In this document: piece after piece, positions 23,355 through 31,439 of the stretch
Position numbering within the stretch: the stretch's first letter is position 1
Layout of the letters: the number at the start of each line of letters is the position of its first letter
NCBI GenBank assembly: GCA_035528995.1
Contig: DATKXO010000139.1
Coordinates: 1-38,100 of the forward strand
Source: DATKXO01 sp035528995
Lineage (GTDB): Bacteria; Planctomycetota; Phycisphaerae; UBA1845
DNA length: 38,100 nucleotides
Direction of reading: 5' to 3'
Translations under genes and position numbers: made by a program
Notes under the pieces: generated by a model
The model's input: the letters and a program-made list of their open reading frames with translations, nothing else
Database searches by the model: none
Told to the model about the DNA's origin: nothing

Positions 23355-23651
23355 ATGATTGACATCCGACAGGAGCCGGACGGCGTGCTGCTACCCGTGA
23401 AGGTGGTGCCGGGGGCGTCGCGTACTCGTTTCATGGGGGAATGGGAGGGCCGGGCTAAGATAGCCGTGGCCGCCCCCGCCGAAGGTGGCAAAGCCAACAA
23501 GGCCCTGATCGCATTCCTGGCCAAACGCCTGGGGGTGCGCAAGAACACGATCGCTCTGAAGTCGGGCACCACCTCGCCGCTCAAGACCATCCGAATAGAC
23601 CGCGGCCAGGCGGAGCAGGTCCGGGCGGCACTGGGGCTCGACGTCGGGTAA
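23355..23651 (+). CDS. DUF167 / YggU family protein
   Basis: 98 residues. The family core is clear: VKVVPGASRTRFMGEWEG, then KIAVAAPAEGGKANKALIAF, with LGVRKNTIALKSGTTSPLKT downstream. YggU-type proteins are small alpha/beta proteins of unknown biochemical role, conserved in bacteria, archaea and eukaryotes. The start at 23355 (MIDIRQEPDG) has no Shine-Dalgarno and lies right behind a TATAAT, consistent with leaderless translation. It diverges from proC with 126 bp between their start codons. Confidence 0.9.
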   Translation: MIDIRQEPDGVLLPVKVVPGASRTRFMGEWEGRAKIAVAAPAEGGKANKALIAFLAKRLGVRKNTIALKSGTTSPLKTIRIDRGQAEQVRAALGLDVG

Positions 23652-23780
23652 GTCCAGGTCAACAGTGACCACCCGCGTGCGACTCGCCAGGCGGACGTGT
23701 CGAGGTGTTGGACGCTAAGTCCACGACCGCGCCTTGACCATGCTGACCGGAGCCTGGGGAACGTCGGTGAGGTCGAGGTC

Positions 23781-24590
23781 CTATTCGAACATGAACGGTC
23801 CGCCGATCTTCTCGTGGACCTCGATCGAGTTACGGATGACCAGCATCTTGTTGAAGGGGACGATGGTGCCGAGACCCCCGTTGATCAGCCAGGTGTCGGG
23901 CTCGACGGTGTTCTCGATGAGCTCGATCAGGTCCTGCATTCGCTGCTCGAAGTCGGCGTCGTCTTGCCCGTCGTCGTCATCATCGTCGTCGGTGAAGATG
24001 GATTCCCCACCGCCGCCGCCCCCACCGCCACCACCGCCACCGCCACCGCCGCCGCTCTCGCTGATGTCGATCTTGGGACCGTCGGTGAAGTCGGGGATGC
24101 GCAGCAGGATGTCGCCGACGTCGTAGACACGAACGTAGAGCTTGCGGTTGAAATCGGAGCGGGTGGAAATCTTGATGGTGTTTCCGATGCCGCGGAACAT
24201 CACGCTGTCCCCCTCGGAGATCTGCTCCAGGGCTTCAGCCAGCACCTTGCCGACGGTGGTGTTCCGCAGACGCAGGGTGACCGGGGTTCCGGCGTCGAGG
24301 CCCTCGGCCTCCAACACCCGCCACTGGACGACGACGTTCACCGGGCCCTGCTCGCGAACCCAGTCAACCACCTCCTCCAGCGGCGTCTCGACCCAATCCA
24401 CCAAGTCGATCTTCTTGTAGAGCACGCGCTGGCTCTCGGTGACCTCGTGGCGGGCGGAGCCGCGAGGTGGTGCCGAACCGGCCCCCTTTCCCGATCCGCC
24501 GGGGCGCCCGGACCCCGGTAGGGTCTGGGCCCACGCGTCCGAGGAAAACGCCAACACCGCCGCGGCCAAGAGCAACACAAGTCGGTTCAT
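23781..24590 (-). CDS. Secreted protein with secretin N-domain-like fold and polyglycine run
   Basis: 269 residues. A signal peptide (MNRLVLLLAAAVLAFSSDAWA) is followed by a Gly/Ser/Pro linker. Residues about 60-145 read LVDWVETPLEEVVDWVREQG then VTLRLRNTTVGKVLAEALEQ, matching the short STN/N0-like domain found in secretins and in planctomycete secreted proteins. Then come YVRVYDVGDILLRIPDF, sixteen consecutive glycines (180-195), an aspartate run (DDDDDDD), and a helical tail ending in a hydrophobic GGLGTIVPFNKMLVIRN. GGAGGTG precedes the ATG at 24590 by 6 nt. No secretin pore domain is present, so it is not itself a secretin. Confidence 0.78.
   Translation of the reverse strand: MNRLVLLLAAAVLAFSSDAWAQTLPGSGRPGGSGKGAGSAPPRGSARHEVTESQRVLYKKIDLVDWVETPLEEVVDWVREQGPVNVVVQWRVLEAEGLDAGTPVTLRLRNTTVGKVLAEALEQISEGDSVMFRGIGNTIKISTRSDFNRKLYVRVYDVGDILLRIPDFTDGPKIDISESGGGGGGGGGGGGGGGGESIFTDDDDDDDGQDDADFEQRMQDLIELIENTVEPDTWLINGGLGTIVPFNKMLVIRNSIEVHEKIGGPFMFE
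24006..24053 (-). repeat. GGN codon run encoding sixteen glycines
   Basis: A 48-bp run of GGN codons (CCN triplets on the + strand) within the secreted protein gene. Codons alternate GGT, GGC and GGG but the tract remains prone to replication slippage in units of three, so tract length may vary without breaking the frame. Confidence 0.85.
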
Positions 24591-24836
24591 GGGGAACACC
24601 TCCGTCTGCAGGTTGCGATGAACAACAGTCCGATCAGATCATTGCGACGGATGGTATGGATGATTCCGCACGGACGGTATGGATGACATCGCGAGGCCGC
24701 AGCCGTCTACCGCAACCTGTTTATCGTATCCCGGGTTATCGGCCGAGTCCACTTCCAGGCGGGAAAAGGACGGATCGAAGCCCGCATCGGACGACGCCCG
24801 GCGTCCAGGTCCGTACGGGGCAGCGCCGCGCCCGGC

Positions 24837-25037
24837 GTGCGTGTAGAAGGCGTTGTGCGGGACCTTCAGCAACTGCGGTTCGGCTCCGAAGGAACGCAGG
24901 CCGAACTGGTCGAAGGCGCGGAACGCCCGCACAAATGTCTCCTGGACGGGGTGCTGCACCTCGGTTTCAGTCCGCGCCGGCCATCGAGCCATCCGGTGGA
25001 CGGCATCCAAGTGCGGAAGAGCCACCTCCTCGAATCG
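24837..25037 (-). pseudogene. Relic of an ECF sigma factor (region 2 only)
   Basis: Minus-strand frame with RFEEVALPHLDAVHRMA, then PVQETFVRAFRAFDQFG, then LLKVPHNAFYTHAGR: a recognisable ECF sigma-2 domain (normal form: LVQETFLRAYRAFDQF, LFRILRNTFINxYR). Several conserved positions are altered, and past about 24837 the frame loses similarity with no sigma-4. The upstream part of the frame to 25166 is not sigma-like. The 795-bp gap 24591-25385 otherwise holds only a near-repeat of GGTATGGATGA at 24653-24663 and 24676-24686. Confidence 0.6.
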
Positions 25038-25385
25038 GGCGGCGTTGCTCCCTGCCAATTCCGATCTCCCCGCGAGGTCATGATCGACGGACGTGCCTGC
25101 GAGCCGTCCTCTGTGACAACTTGTTCGGAAATCGAGGTATTCCCGCTTCGGCCGCGACGAAGTCAAACCAGGGAGAAATTTATCAAAATCGGGCGGATTT
25201 CCAAGGCGGAAGGCGGTACAGGGCGAGTTTCCGTGACGCTGTCACGCCGGACGGGCCGATAAGAGTGCCGGATTCGCTGCGTCCTCCGCGGTCGCCGGCG
25301 TGGAGACCGCGCGCCGAGGATGGTCCGCCGGAAACGGAGCCGTGCGGGTGGTCCGGCGCGTCTCGGAACCACCCTGGAGCGAGCC

Positions 25386-26135
25386 ATGCTATACGCTACC
25401 TGCACCTTCTGGCTGGTGATCGCAGTCCTGACGGCCTGGGGCGTGCACCACCTGTGGAGCAGTATGCTCAAGCCGCGGACGGTCAACTCCATTCTCCTGC
25501 CCGGGACGCTGGTGGCCCAGTTGGGCCACGTCCTGGGGTTGCTGGTGACGGGGGCCACGGTGACCAACACCACGCTCTACAAGGATGACGAATCCGGTGA
25601 GCCGGAGATGACCCAGGATCCGAAACCGCGCATCCCGGTCATCGGGCCTATCCTGATCGGGATGCTGCCTCTGCTCGCCTGCGCCGTGGCCATCTTCTTC
25701 GTGACCCGCTACCTCGGCGGTCCGTTCGTCGCTCAGATGAGCGAGCAGAATGTCGCCGAAACGTTGCCGACCACACTGGCAGGCTTCTGGGAACTGCTGC
25801 GCGACCAGATCACGCTCGTGGAACTGGCCGTGGCGGCCGCGATGGGTGCCGACTGGGGCCGGTGGGAGGTGTGGCTGTTCGTCTACCTGGTCATCTGCCT
25901 GACGGTGCGGATGGCCCCGTTCCCCGGCACGCTTCGGGGAACCCTGGGCGCGACGGTCGTCCTGGGCCTGCTGGCGGCGTTCGTTGCCTCGGTGGCCGAC
26001 ATCGGGCGCAGCCACTTCGAGGACGGTTGGACGGTGTTGAGCCTTTCGGTAGCCACGCTGCTGTTCCTGCTGCTGGCCAGCCTGCTGGTGCGTGGCACCG
26101 TAGGACTGGTGAAGCTGTTGGCGGGGAACAAGTGA
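25386..26135 (+). CDS. Multi-pass membrane protein of unknown function
   Basis: 249 residues with about five or six transmembrane segments: CTFWLVIAVLTAWGVHHLW at the N-terminus, LLPGTLVAQLGHVLGLLVTG, a charged cytoplasmic or external loop near residues 65-80, ILIGMLPLLACAVAIFFV, a mid-protein amphipathic region, GATVVLGLLAAFVASVADIG and LLFLLLASLLVRGTVGLV. No catalytic motif is visible. The start at 25386 (MLYATCTFW) is chosen because upstream codons are Arg/Pro-rich. A GGAG lies about 10 nt upstream. No functional partner is evident; yjbQ follows after 125 bp. Confidence 0.75.
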   Translation: MLYATCTFWLVIAVLTAWGVHHLWSSMLKPRTVNSILLPGTLVAQLGHVLGLLVTGATVTNTTLYKDDESGEPEMTQDPKPRIPVIGPILIGMLPLLACAVAIFFVTRYLGGPFVAQMSEQNVAETLPTTLAGFWELLRDQITLVELAVAAAMGADWGRWEVWLFVYLVICLTVRMAPFPGTLRGTLGATVVLGLLAAFVASVADIGRSHFEDGWTVLSLSVATLLFLLLASLLVRGTVGLVKLLAGNK

Positions 26136-26260
26136 ATGGTGAGTTCAGAGTAGCGAGTTCAGAGTTGGACGCAGCGCCGGACCACGCGCTGTCGTGTTCG
26201 TCCCGCGATTCGGACGGTTCAACTCTCCACTCGCAACAGTGAACCCTGCACTACGTACCC

Positions 26261-26683
26261 ATGCCCGTTGAGACCCATCAATTCGAGATCGAGACCCGCG
26301 GCAACAGCCAGGTGCTGAACCTGAGCGAGCACGTGGGTCGCTGCCTGGCCAACGGCAATATCCGGTCCGGCATCGTGACCGTCTTCGCCATCGGCTCGAC
26401 CGCGGGGATCTCCACAACCGAGTACGAGCCGGGCCTGGTGAACCGCGATCTGAAAGTCGCGTTCGACGGCATCGCCCCCGAGGACGCGGAATACCTGCAT
26501 GAGCAAACCTGGCACGACGATAACGGCCACAGCCACGTCCGGGCCACGCTGATGGGCCCGGGGATCACGATCCCCCTGGTCGAGGGCCAACTGACCCTCG
26601 GCACCTGGCAGCAGATCATTCTGATCGACTTCGACACGCGGGCCCGCCGGCGGCGGGTCGTCGTCCAGGTGATCGGCGAATAG
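26261..26683 (+). CDS. yjbQ: YjbQ / UPF0047 family protein
   Basis: 140-residue member of the UPF0047 (secondary thiamine-phosphate synthase-like) family, a trimeric fold in which weak thiamine-phosphate synthase activity has been reported. Signatures: VTVFAIGSTAGISTTEYEPG near residue 45, WHDDNGHSHVRATLMGPG near residue 85 with the paired histidines, and GTWQQIILIDFDTRARRRRV at the C-terminus. Length matches the family (about 135-140). No clear ribosome binding site precedes the ATG at 26261. It sits between an unknown membrane protein and a reductase, so the context says little about its role. Confidence 0.9.
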   Translation: MPVETHQFEIETRGNSQVLNLSEHVGRCLANGNIRSGIVTVFAIGSTAGISTTEYEPGLVNRDLKVAFDGIAPEDAEYLHEQTWHDDNGHSHVRATLMGPGITIPLVEGQLTLGTWQQIILIDFDTRARRRRVVVQVIGE

Positions 26684-26717
26684 CGGGCGCTTCGTCGGGG
26701 CGCCGAACCGGGCCCCG

Positions 26718-26746
26718 TTGACCTCCTGACCATCCCCAATCAAAAT
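26718..26746 (+). promoter_or_regulatory. Candidate promoter of the reductase gene
   Basis: TTGACC (26718-26723), an exact 17-bp spacer and CAAAAT (26741-26746) give nine of 12 consensus matches; start near 26753, about 35 nt before the ATG at 26788. Confidence 0.5.
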
Positions 26747-26787
26747 GTCACAGGTCCGGGCGGCAGAAAATCGGAAGGGTAGCGGAT

Positions 26788-27795
26788 ATGCGCGCATACC
26801 GTCTCGCTCAGTTCGGGATCGACCACCTCCGTCTGGAACCGGCTGACGACCCGGCTCCCGGCAAGGGCGAGGTCCTCATCGACCTCAAGGCGCTCTCGCT
26901 CAACTACCGCGACCTGATGGTGGTCAAGGGCTGGTACAACCCCAAGCTGAAACTGCCGGTGGTCCCTATCAGCGACGGGGCCGGGGTGGTGGCGGCCACC
27001 GGGCCGGGCGTCGAAGGGGTGGCCATCGGCGATCGGGTGATTTCGCATTTCGTTTCGGGGTGGATCGGCGGTCCGTTCAGAGCGGAGTACGGCAAAACGA
27101 CGCTGGGGACACCCGGGCCGGGACTGGCCGCGGAGCGGGTGGTGCTGCCGGCGTCGGCGGTGGTGCCCGTCCCGGCGGGGTACGATTTCGCCCAGGCCGC
27201 AACCCTGCCGATCGCCGCGCTCACCGCCTGGAGCGTACTGGTCAACGTGGGCCGCCTGGAAGCCGGCCAGAGCGTACTCACGCTCGGGACCGGCGGGGTC
27301 TCCATCTTTGCTCTTCAGTTCGCCAAGGCGTTGGGTGCCAAGGTGATCATCACCAGCAGCAGCGACGAGAAGCTGCGGCGGGCTCAGCAACTCGGGGCCG
27401 ACTACGCGATCAACTACACCACCGCACAGGATTGGGCCTCGACGGTGGCAGAGGTCACCGGCGGGCTCGGCGCGGACGTCACCGTCGAGACCGGCGGGGC
27501 CGGGACGCTCACTCAGTCGATGGCGGCCACACGGGCCGGCGGGACGATCGGATTCCTGGGCGCGTTGACGGGCCTGAAGGCCGAGGTCAATCTCGGGCTG
27601 CTGCTGATGAAGCGGCTGCATCTGGCCGGCATCTTCGTGGACAGCCGAGCCTCCTTCGAGGCCATGAACCGGTTCATCACCGAGCACGACATCCGGCCGG
27701 TCATCAACCGCAGCTTCTCGTTCGACGACCTGGGCGAGGCCTTCCGATACATGGAATCGGGCCGGCACTTCGGGAAGATCGTGGTGCAGATCTGA
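26788..27795 (+). CDS. NAD(P)-dependent medium-chain reductase (quinone oxidoreductase-like)
   Basis: 335 residues of the medium-chain dehydrogenase/reductase superfamily. The N-terminal catalytic domain has SLNYRDLMVVKGWY where zinc-dependent alcohol dehydrogenases carry the Cys ligand, so it is a zinc-free quinone oxidoreductase/alkene reductase-type member. The Rossmann motif is LTLGTGGVSIFALQFAKALG (about 168-187), and IITSSSDEKLRRAQQLGADY shows the expected second half of the nucleotide fold. GHFGKIVVQI-like ending is normal for the group. The substrate cannot be told from sequence. It stands alone between yjbQ and tRNA-Val with its own promoter. Confidence 0.87.
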   Translation: MRAYRLAQFGIDHLRLEPADDPAPGKGEVLIDLKALSLNYRDLMVVKGWYNPKLKLPVVPISDGAGVVAATGPGVEGVAIGDRVISHFVSGWIGGPFRAEYGKTTLGTPGPGLAAERVVLPASAVVPVPAGYDFAQAATLPIAALTAWSVLVNVGRLEAGQSVLTLGTGGVSIFALQFAKALGAKVIITSSSDEKLRRAQQLGADYAINYTTAQDWASTVAEVTGGLGADVTVETGGAGTLTQSMAATRAGGTIGFLGALTGLKAEVNLGLLLMKRLHLAGIFVDSRASFEAMNRFITEHDIRPVINRSFSFDDLGEAFRYMESGRHFGKIVVQI

Positions 27796-27836
27796 CGGGG
27801 CGCCGCGGCACGGACGGGTTCCGGCTTTCGGCCCCC

Positions 27837-27864
27837 TTGCCCCCGCACGCCGAGGTGGTAGGAT
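27837..27864 (+). promoter_or_regulatory. Possible promoter of tRNA-Val
   Basis: TTGCCC (27837-27842), 16 bp, TAGGAT (27859-27864); start near 27871, 56 nt before the tRNA. The preceding GAGGTGG also precedes TAGACT at 21250 upstream of the small basic protein gene. Confidence 0.35.
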
Positions 27865-27926
27865 TACGCCTGTCGCGGCGATCGAGGGTCAGCCCCCGCG
27901 GTGGACTTGATTCCGCGAGCAACGCC

Positions 27927-28000
27927 GGGCGATTAGCTCAGTTGGCTAGAGCGCACGGATCACACCCGTGAGGTCACAGGTTCGAGTCCTGTATCGCCCA
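27927..28000 (+). tRNA. tRNA-Val (anticodon CAC)
   Basis: A full 74-nt cloverleaf: acceptor GGGCGAT / ATCGCCC, D-arm GCTC...GAGC, anticodon stem CACGG / CCGTG with loop ATCACAC (anticodon CAC, reading GTG), variable AGGTC, T-arm ACAGG-TTCGAGT-CCTGT, discriminator A. All stems pair perfectly. The 3' CCA is not encoded: the next bases are GTG. Confidence 0.95.
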
Positions 28001-28319
28001 GTGGCGTAACCCCTTCTCAGGTAAGCATTTCCCAAACCACTTAGGATCAGTACGGCGATGGATCCGGAACGGAGGTCAGACGACGTCGATCTCGACGATG
28101 CTGCGGGGTTCATGACGGGGTTCGCCGGGCCGTGAGGACGGGTTCGGACCGCCCGATCGCCGATGCGGTTTGATCGCCTGCGACGGATGCGCTGTGTCGG
28201 GCGAGTGCGACCTCGTCGATTCGACGGCAACGGGCAGAGTGTTCCGGCTGATGCTCGAGGGCCCCGCGCCCCCGTCAGGTGGTCGTGTAGGAAGCTGGCA
28301 GCGCCCTGATCTCACCGTT
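28001..28319. other. Gap after tRNA-Val with no supported gene
   Basis: A 319-bp stretch in which I find no convincing gene. On the minus strand a frame ends EPRHEPRSIVEIDVV near 28080, which could be the end of a lost protein, but the rest of that frame is Arg/Ser-rich. No terminator for the tRNA was recognised. Confidence 0.35.
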
Positions 28320-28889
28320 CTACGGCGTCCGGCCGTAAAGCTCCTGGAATCGACCGAAGTCGCGAAGATCGACGTGGTTGTCCGCGTCGTAATCGCCGGC
28401 TTCGTAGCCCGACCCGGGCGTGACTTCATTCTGCGGGCCGGTCATGGCCGGGGCGAGGAAGGCATAGTCGTCGGGGTCGACGTCGTCGTCGCCGTCAAAG
28501 TCGCCGTAGCCGGTAGACCGGGCCACTCGGAACCCAAGGTTGTTCTCCGCGTAGTAGCGGGCGGTGGTGATGATTCACACGCTGTTGGTGACCCACTTGG
28601 GGTCGCTGTTGCTCCATCGCCCGCCGCGCGTCCCGCGGTACGTGGAACTCCAGGGGTATTCCAGCGCGGTGTCATTGATCCACTCGGACACGTTGCCGCA
28701 CATGTCGTAAAGCCCGTAGCGGTTCCGCGTGTCGTTCGTCGGTGTGCCGCCGATGAGCGTGTTGATCCCGTTGTACCAGCCCACCGGGGTGGTCTCACTG
28801 AAAGGGTCTTCGCTGCCGGCCAGGTTGGCGTCGGCGTTGGTGTAGACGTCGGCCCCGAAGCCGAAGATCCAATGGTCGGGCTGGACCAC
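28320..28889 (-). pseudogene. Truncated formylglycine-generating-enzyme-like / dockerin gene with in-frame stop
   Basis: From 28889 the frame reads GFGADVYTNADANLAG, then DPFSETTPVGWYNG, then YGLYDMCGNVSEWIND and RGGRWSNSDPKW: the C-terminal half of the FGE-sulfatase (SUMF1-like) domain. A TGA at 28575-28577 interrupts it, after which the same frame continues with TARYYAENNLGFRVARS, the normal end of the domain, then a dockerin-like tail GDFDGDDDVDPDDYAFLAP and GDYDADNHVDLRDFGRFQ. The N-terminal half is missing (stop codon upstream near 28950). The family catalytic cysteine pair is absent, so it was probably a non-enzymatic member. CGA to TGA is a single-step explanation of the stop. Confidence 0.7.
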
Positions 28890-29086
28890 CTCGTAGTCAC
28901 CGGGTCCGGGGCGGACTGAGCGTAACGCCCTTCTTGCCCAGCTTCAAGGTAACCGGCGCGCAACTTACCCAGGTACCCCGCTGGAGTCTGGACGGCCGGT
29001 CGTTACACTGAGTGATGGGCCGGCGGCTGCGGCGGTCGGCATCGGCAACGGTTTAGGGCCTGAACGAACCTGCTGAGGAGAATCCG

Positions 29087-29968
29087 ATGCGTTTGCAAGC
29101 CGTTCTGATCTGTACGCTCGCCGCGTGTCTGCTGTTCCTCCCAGACGCGGCGCGGGCGGGCTCGAACGAGGGGCCGGCGGGCTTCTCCCGCCAGGCCGAC
29201 GACCTGCTGGCCCGGGCGGACTTCGACGGAGCATTGAACGCCTATCGCGAAGCCGCCAAGGCCGATCCCGAGAACCAGGAATACCGCCAGCAATACGCCC
29301 TGGTGCGACGCATCGCCAAGATGCGGGAGAGCATCGACAAAGAGCAGAATCCCCAGAAATGGGAGACCACCGCGCGGGCCCTGCGTTCCTTCTACTACAA
29401 CCACGGGCTCTTCGGCGAGGCCTTGCCCGTCGATCGGCAGTTCCACACCAAGCTGAACACAGCCGAGTCCGCCACCATGTTAGCTGAGACGGAGTTGAAG
29501 CTCGACATGAACGCCGAGGCGGCCGACCTCCTCGGCGGACTCGACGAGCAGAAACAGTCGCCCCACACACAGGCTCTGCTGGGTTTGGCCCTGGCTCGGC
29601 AGGGCAAACTGGACGAAGCCAGGGCGATCGCCGAGAAGTGCGTCCTGCCCGATGCTGCCGGTCCGGACCTCTTCTTCAACGTGGCCCGCATGCGGGCCCT
29701 GCTCGGCGACGCCTCGCAGGCCTTGAGCCTGTTGGTCCGTACGCTCGAGCAGACACCGCCGAGCCGGCTCGAGGCCCGCGTGGCGGAGGCAAAAACCTGC
29801 CCCGACTTCGCCAACCTGGTGGCCGCCGCCGACTTTGGCAAAGCGTTGAAGACGCCTTCCAAGGTCAAGGAGTCGGGATGCAGTGGTGGCTCGAGCTGCG
29901 GCAAGTGCCCCAGCAAGAGCAAGTGCAGCGCCGCCAAGGGCGAGAGTTCCACCAAGGTTGACCATTAG
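29087..29968 (+). CDS. Exported TPR protein with cysteine-rich tail
   Basis: 293 residues. Signal peptide MRLQAVLICTLAACLLFLPD; cleavage near ARAG (residue 25). Residues 30-215 are TPR-like helical pairs (ADFDGALNAYREAAKADPEN, LLGLALARQGKLDEARAIAE). The last 30 residues are Lys/Ser-rich with five cysteines: GCSGGSSCGKCPSKSKC. AGGAG lies 6 nt before the ATG. A membrane polyferredoxin follows 110 bp downstream on the same strand. The tail may bind metal or be redox-active (inference). Confidence 0.78.
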   Translation: MRLQAVLICTLAACLLFLPDAARAGSNEGPAGFSRQADDLLARADFDGALNAYREAAKADPENQEYRQQYALVRRIAKMRESIDKEQNPQKWETTARALRSFYYNHGLFGEALPVDRQFHTKLNTAESATMLAETELKLDMNAEAADLLGGLDEQKQSPHTQALLGLALARQGKLDEARAIAEKCVLPDAAGPDLFFNVARMRALLGDASQALSLLVRTLEQTPPSRLEARVAEAKTCPDFANLVAAADFGKALKTPSKVKESGCSGGSSCGKCPSKSKCSAAKGESSTKVDH

Positions 29969-30078
29969 CGCCGGGTTGCCGGTCCCGCCCAGGAGACGTC
30001 CGTCGCGCGCCAGCCTACGCAAACACCGGATGCCGCTAACGCCCGGGCCCAACGCCCCTGTATAGTGTGCCCTGCAAC

Positions 30079-31263
30079 ATGACCCGAACCCGACGTTTGG
30101 TGCAGATCGGTTTCCTGGCCCTCACCTTGATCGGCGTCTTCCTCGTTCGGGGCAACGCCGAGCGGTGGTGTCCGTTCGGCGGCGTCGAGGCGATCTACCT
30201 CTACGCCACCGAGGGCAACATGCTCTGCTCCCTGGGCGTGTCCAACTTCTACATCCTGGCCGCCGTCCTGCTGATCACCCTGCTGTTGCGGCGGGCGTTC
30301 TGCGGCTACGTCTGCCCCATCGGGGCTCTCTCCGAGTGGATTCACGCCGGCACCAAACGCCTCGGCATCAGACCGCTCCAGGTCCCTTACCGGTTGGATC
30401 GCGTCCTCGCCAAGCTGAAGTACGTCGTCCTGGCCGTCATCCTGTACTTCACCTGGACCTTTGGCGAACTCGAGTTCCGTGTGGCCGATCCCTGCTACGC
30501 CCTCATCAGCCGGCACGGCGAAGACATCACCTTCTGGGCCTACGTGGTGGCCGCGGCCATCGTCGTCGGCGCCGTCTTCATGCTGATTCCCTTTTGCCGC
30601 TGGCTCTGTCCCCTGGCGGCGGTCTTCCATCCGATCTCGCGTTTCGCATTGACCAGCGTTCGGCGGGATGAGGACGTCTGCGTGAACTGCGGCCTGTGCT
30701 CGAAGGTCTGCCCGACCGCCATCCCGGTGGCGAAGCTGAAGAACGTGACCGCCGCCCGCTGTCTATCGTGCTTCAGTTGTGTCGAGGTCTGCCCCAAGGA
30801 GGAGCACGGAGCCATCAGTTGGGGGCCGCCACCTGCCCTGGGCCGGCGCTGGCCCCAGGGCGTCCTGGTCGGCACGCTGCTGGTCTGCCTGGCCGGGGCA
30901 GTCGCCGCTGTCTATGCCGTGCCTCTGCCGGCCTTCAGCCGTGTGGCCGAGGGGCGGGGCGAGGCTCCCGCAATCACGGCCGCCGCGGAGTTGGAGGTCT
31001 ACGGCCTGTCCTGCCGCGGCAAGGCGACCCTGTTCAGCTACTTCATCGAGCGCGACGACGAGTTCGAAATCCCCGGGTACCTCAAGATCGAGGCCTGGCC
31101 CGGTCCGGGCGCCGCCCGGACACGCATCACCTACGACCCCTCGCAGACCGACGAACAGGCAATCAAAGAGGCTCTCACCGAGCCCTACTACGACGGTGTC
31201 GGTGACGTCTGGCGCTCGTCCCCCTTCGACCTCGCGGGCTATGACCCGCTCGGCCTCGATTAG
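30079..31263 (+). CDS. Membrane polyferredoxin (NapH/YccM-type) with C-terminal HMA-like domain
   Basis: 394 residues. Four or five transmembrane helices alternate with conserved cysteine motifs: RWCPFGGVEAIYLY, RRAFCGYVCPIGALSEW and PFCRWLCPLAAVF, then two classical 4Fe-4S clusters, CVNCGLCSKVCP and CLSCFSCVEVCPKEE. A further transmembrane helix near 275-295 leads to a C-terminal domain of about 75 residues with an alpha/beta pattern like heavy-metal-associated domains (LEVYGLSCRGKA, single Cys instead of CxxC). It should transfer electrons across or along the membrane. ATG at 30079 is chosen over the in-frame GTG at 30067; a TATAGT (30061-30066) lies 12 nt before it, giving a very short leader. 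Electron donor and acceptor are unknown. Confidence 0.85.
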   Translation: MTRTRRLVQIGFLALTLIGVFLVRGNAERWCPFGGVEAIYLYATEGNMLCSLGVSNFYILAAVLLITLLLRRAFCGYVCPIGALSEWIHAGTKRLGIRPLQVPYRLDRVLAKLKYVVLAVILYFTWTFGELEFRVADPCYALISRHGEDITFWAYVVAAAIVVGAVFMLIPFCRWLCPLAAVFHPISRFALTSVRRDEDVCVNCGLCSKVCPTAIPVAKLKNVTAARCLSCFSCVEVCPKEEHGAISWGPPPALGRRWPQGVLVGTLLVCLAGAVAAVYAVPLPAFSRVAEGRGEAPAITAAAELEVYGLSCRGKATLFSYFIERDDEFEIPGYLKIEAWPGPGAARTRITYDPSQTDEQAIKEALTEPYYDGVGDVWRSSPFDLAGYDPLGLD

Positions 31264-31439
31264 GACACGATGGCCGCCCCTCAGTGAAAGCCGTGGCTAT
31301 AGTCTGCCCCCGCCCGGCAAGTTGCGCGCAACAAACCGGAGCTGGCGGCAAGCGCCGAGCATGAGTGGGGGCCCCGCCCGGCTCCGGGCATCATGGCGGC
31401 CCTACCTGGCGGAATGCGTGGTGTGCCAGTGCCCGTACG

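Noticed and set aside
28575..28577. UGA as selenocysteine or other recoding in the formylglycine-enzyme-like gene
   Set aside because: The UGA does not align with the family's catalytic cysteines, the N-terminal half is missing anyway, and no SECIS-like stem was noticed.
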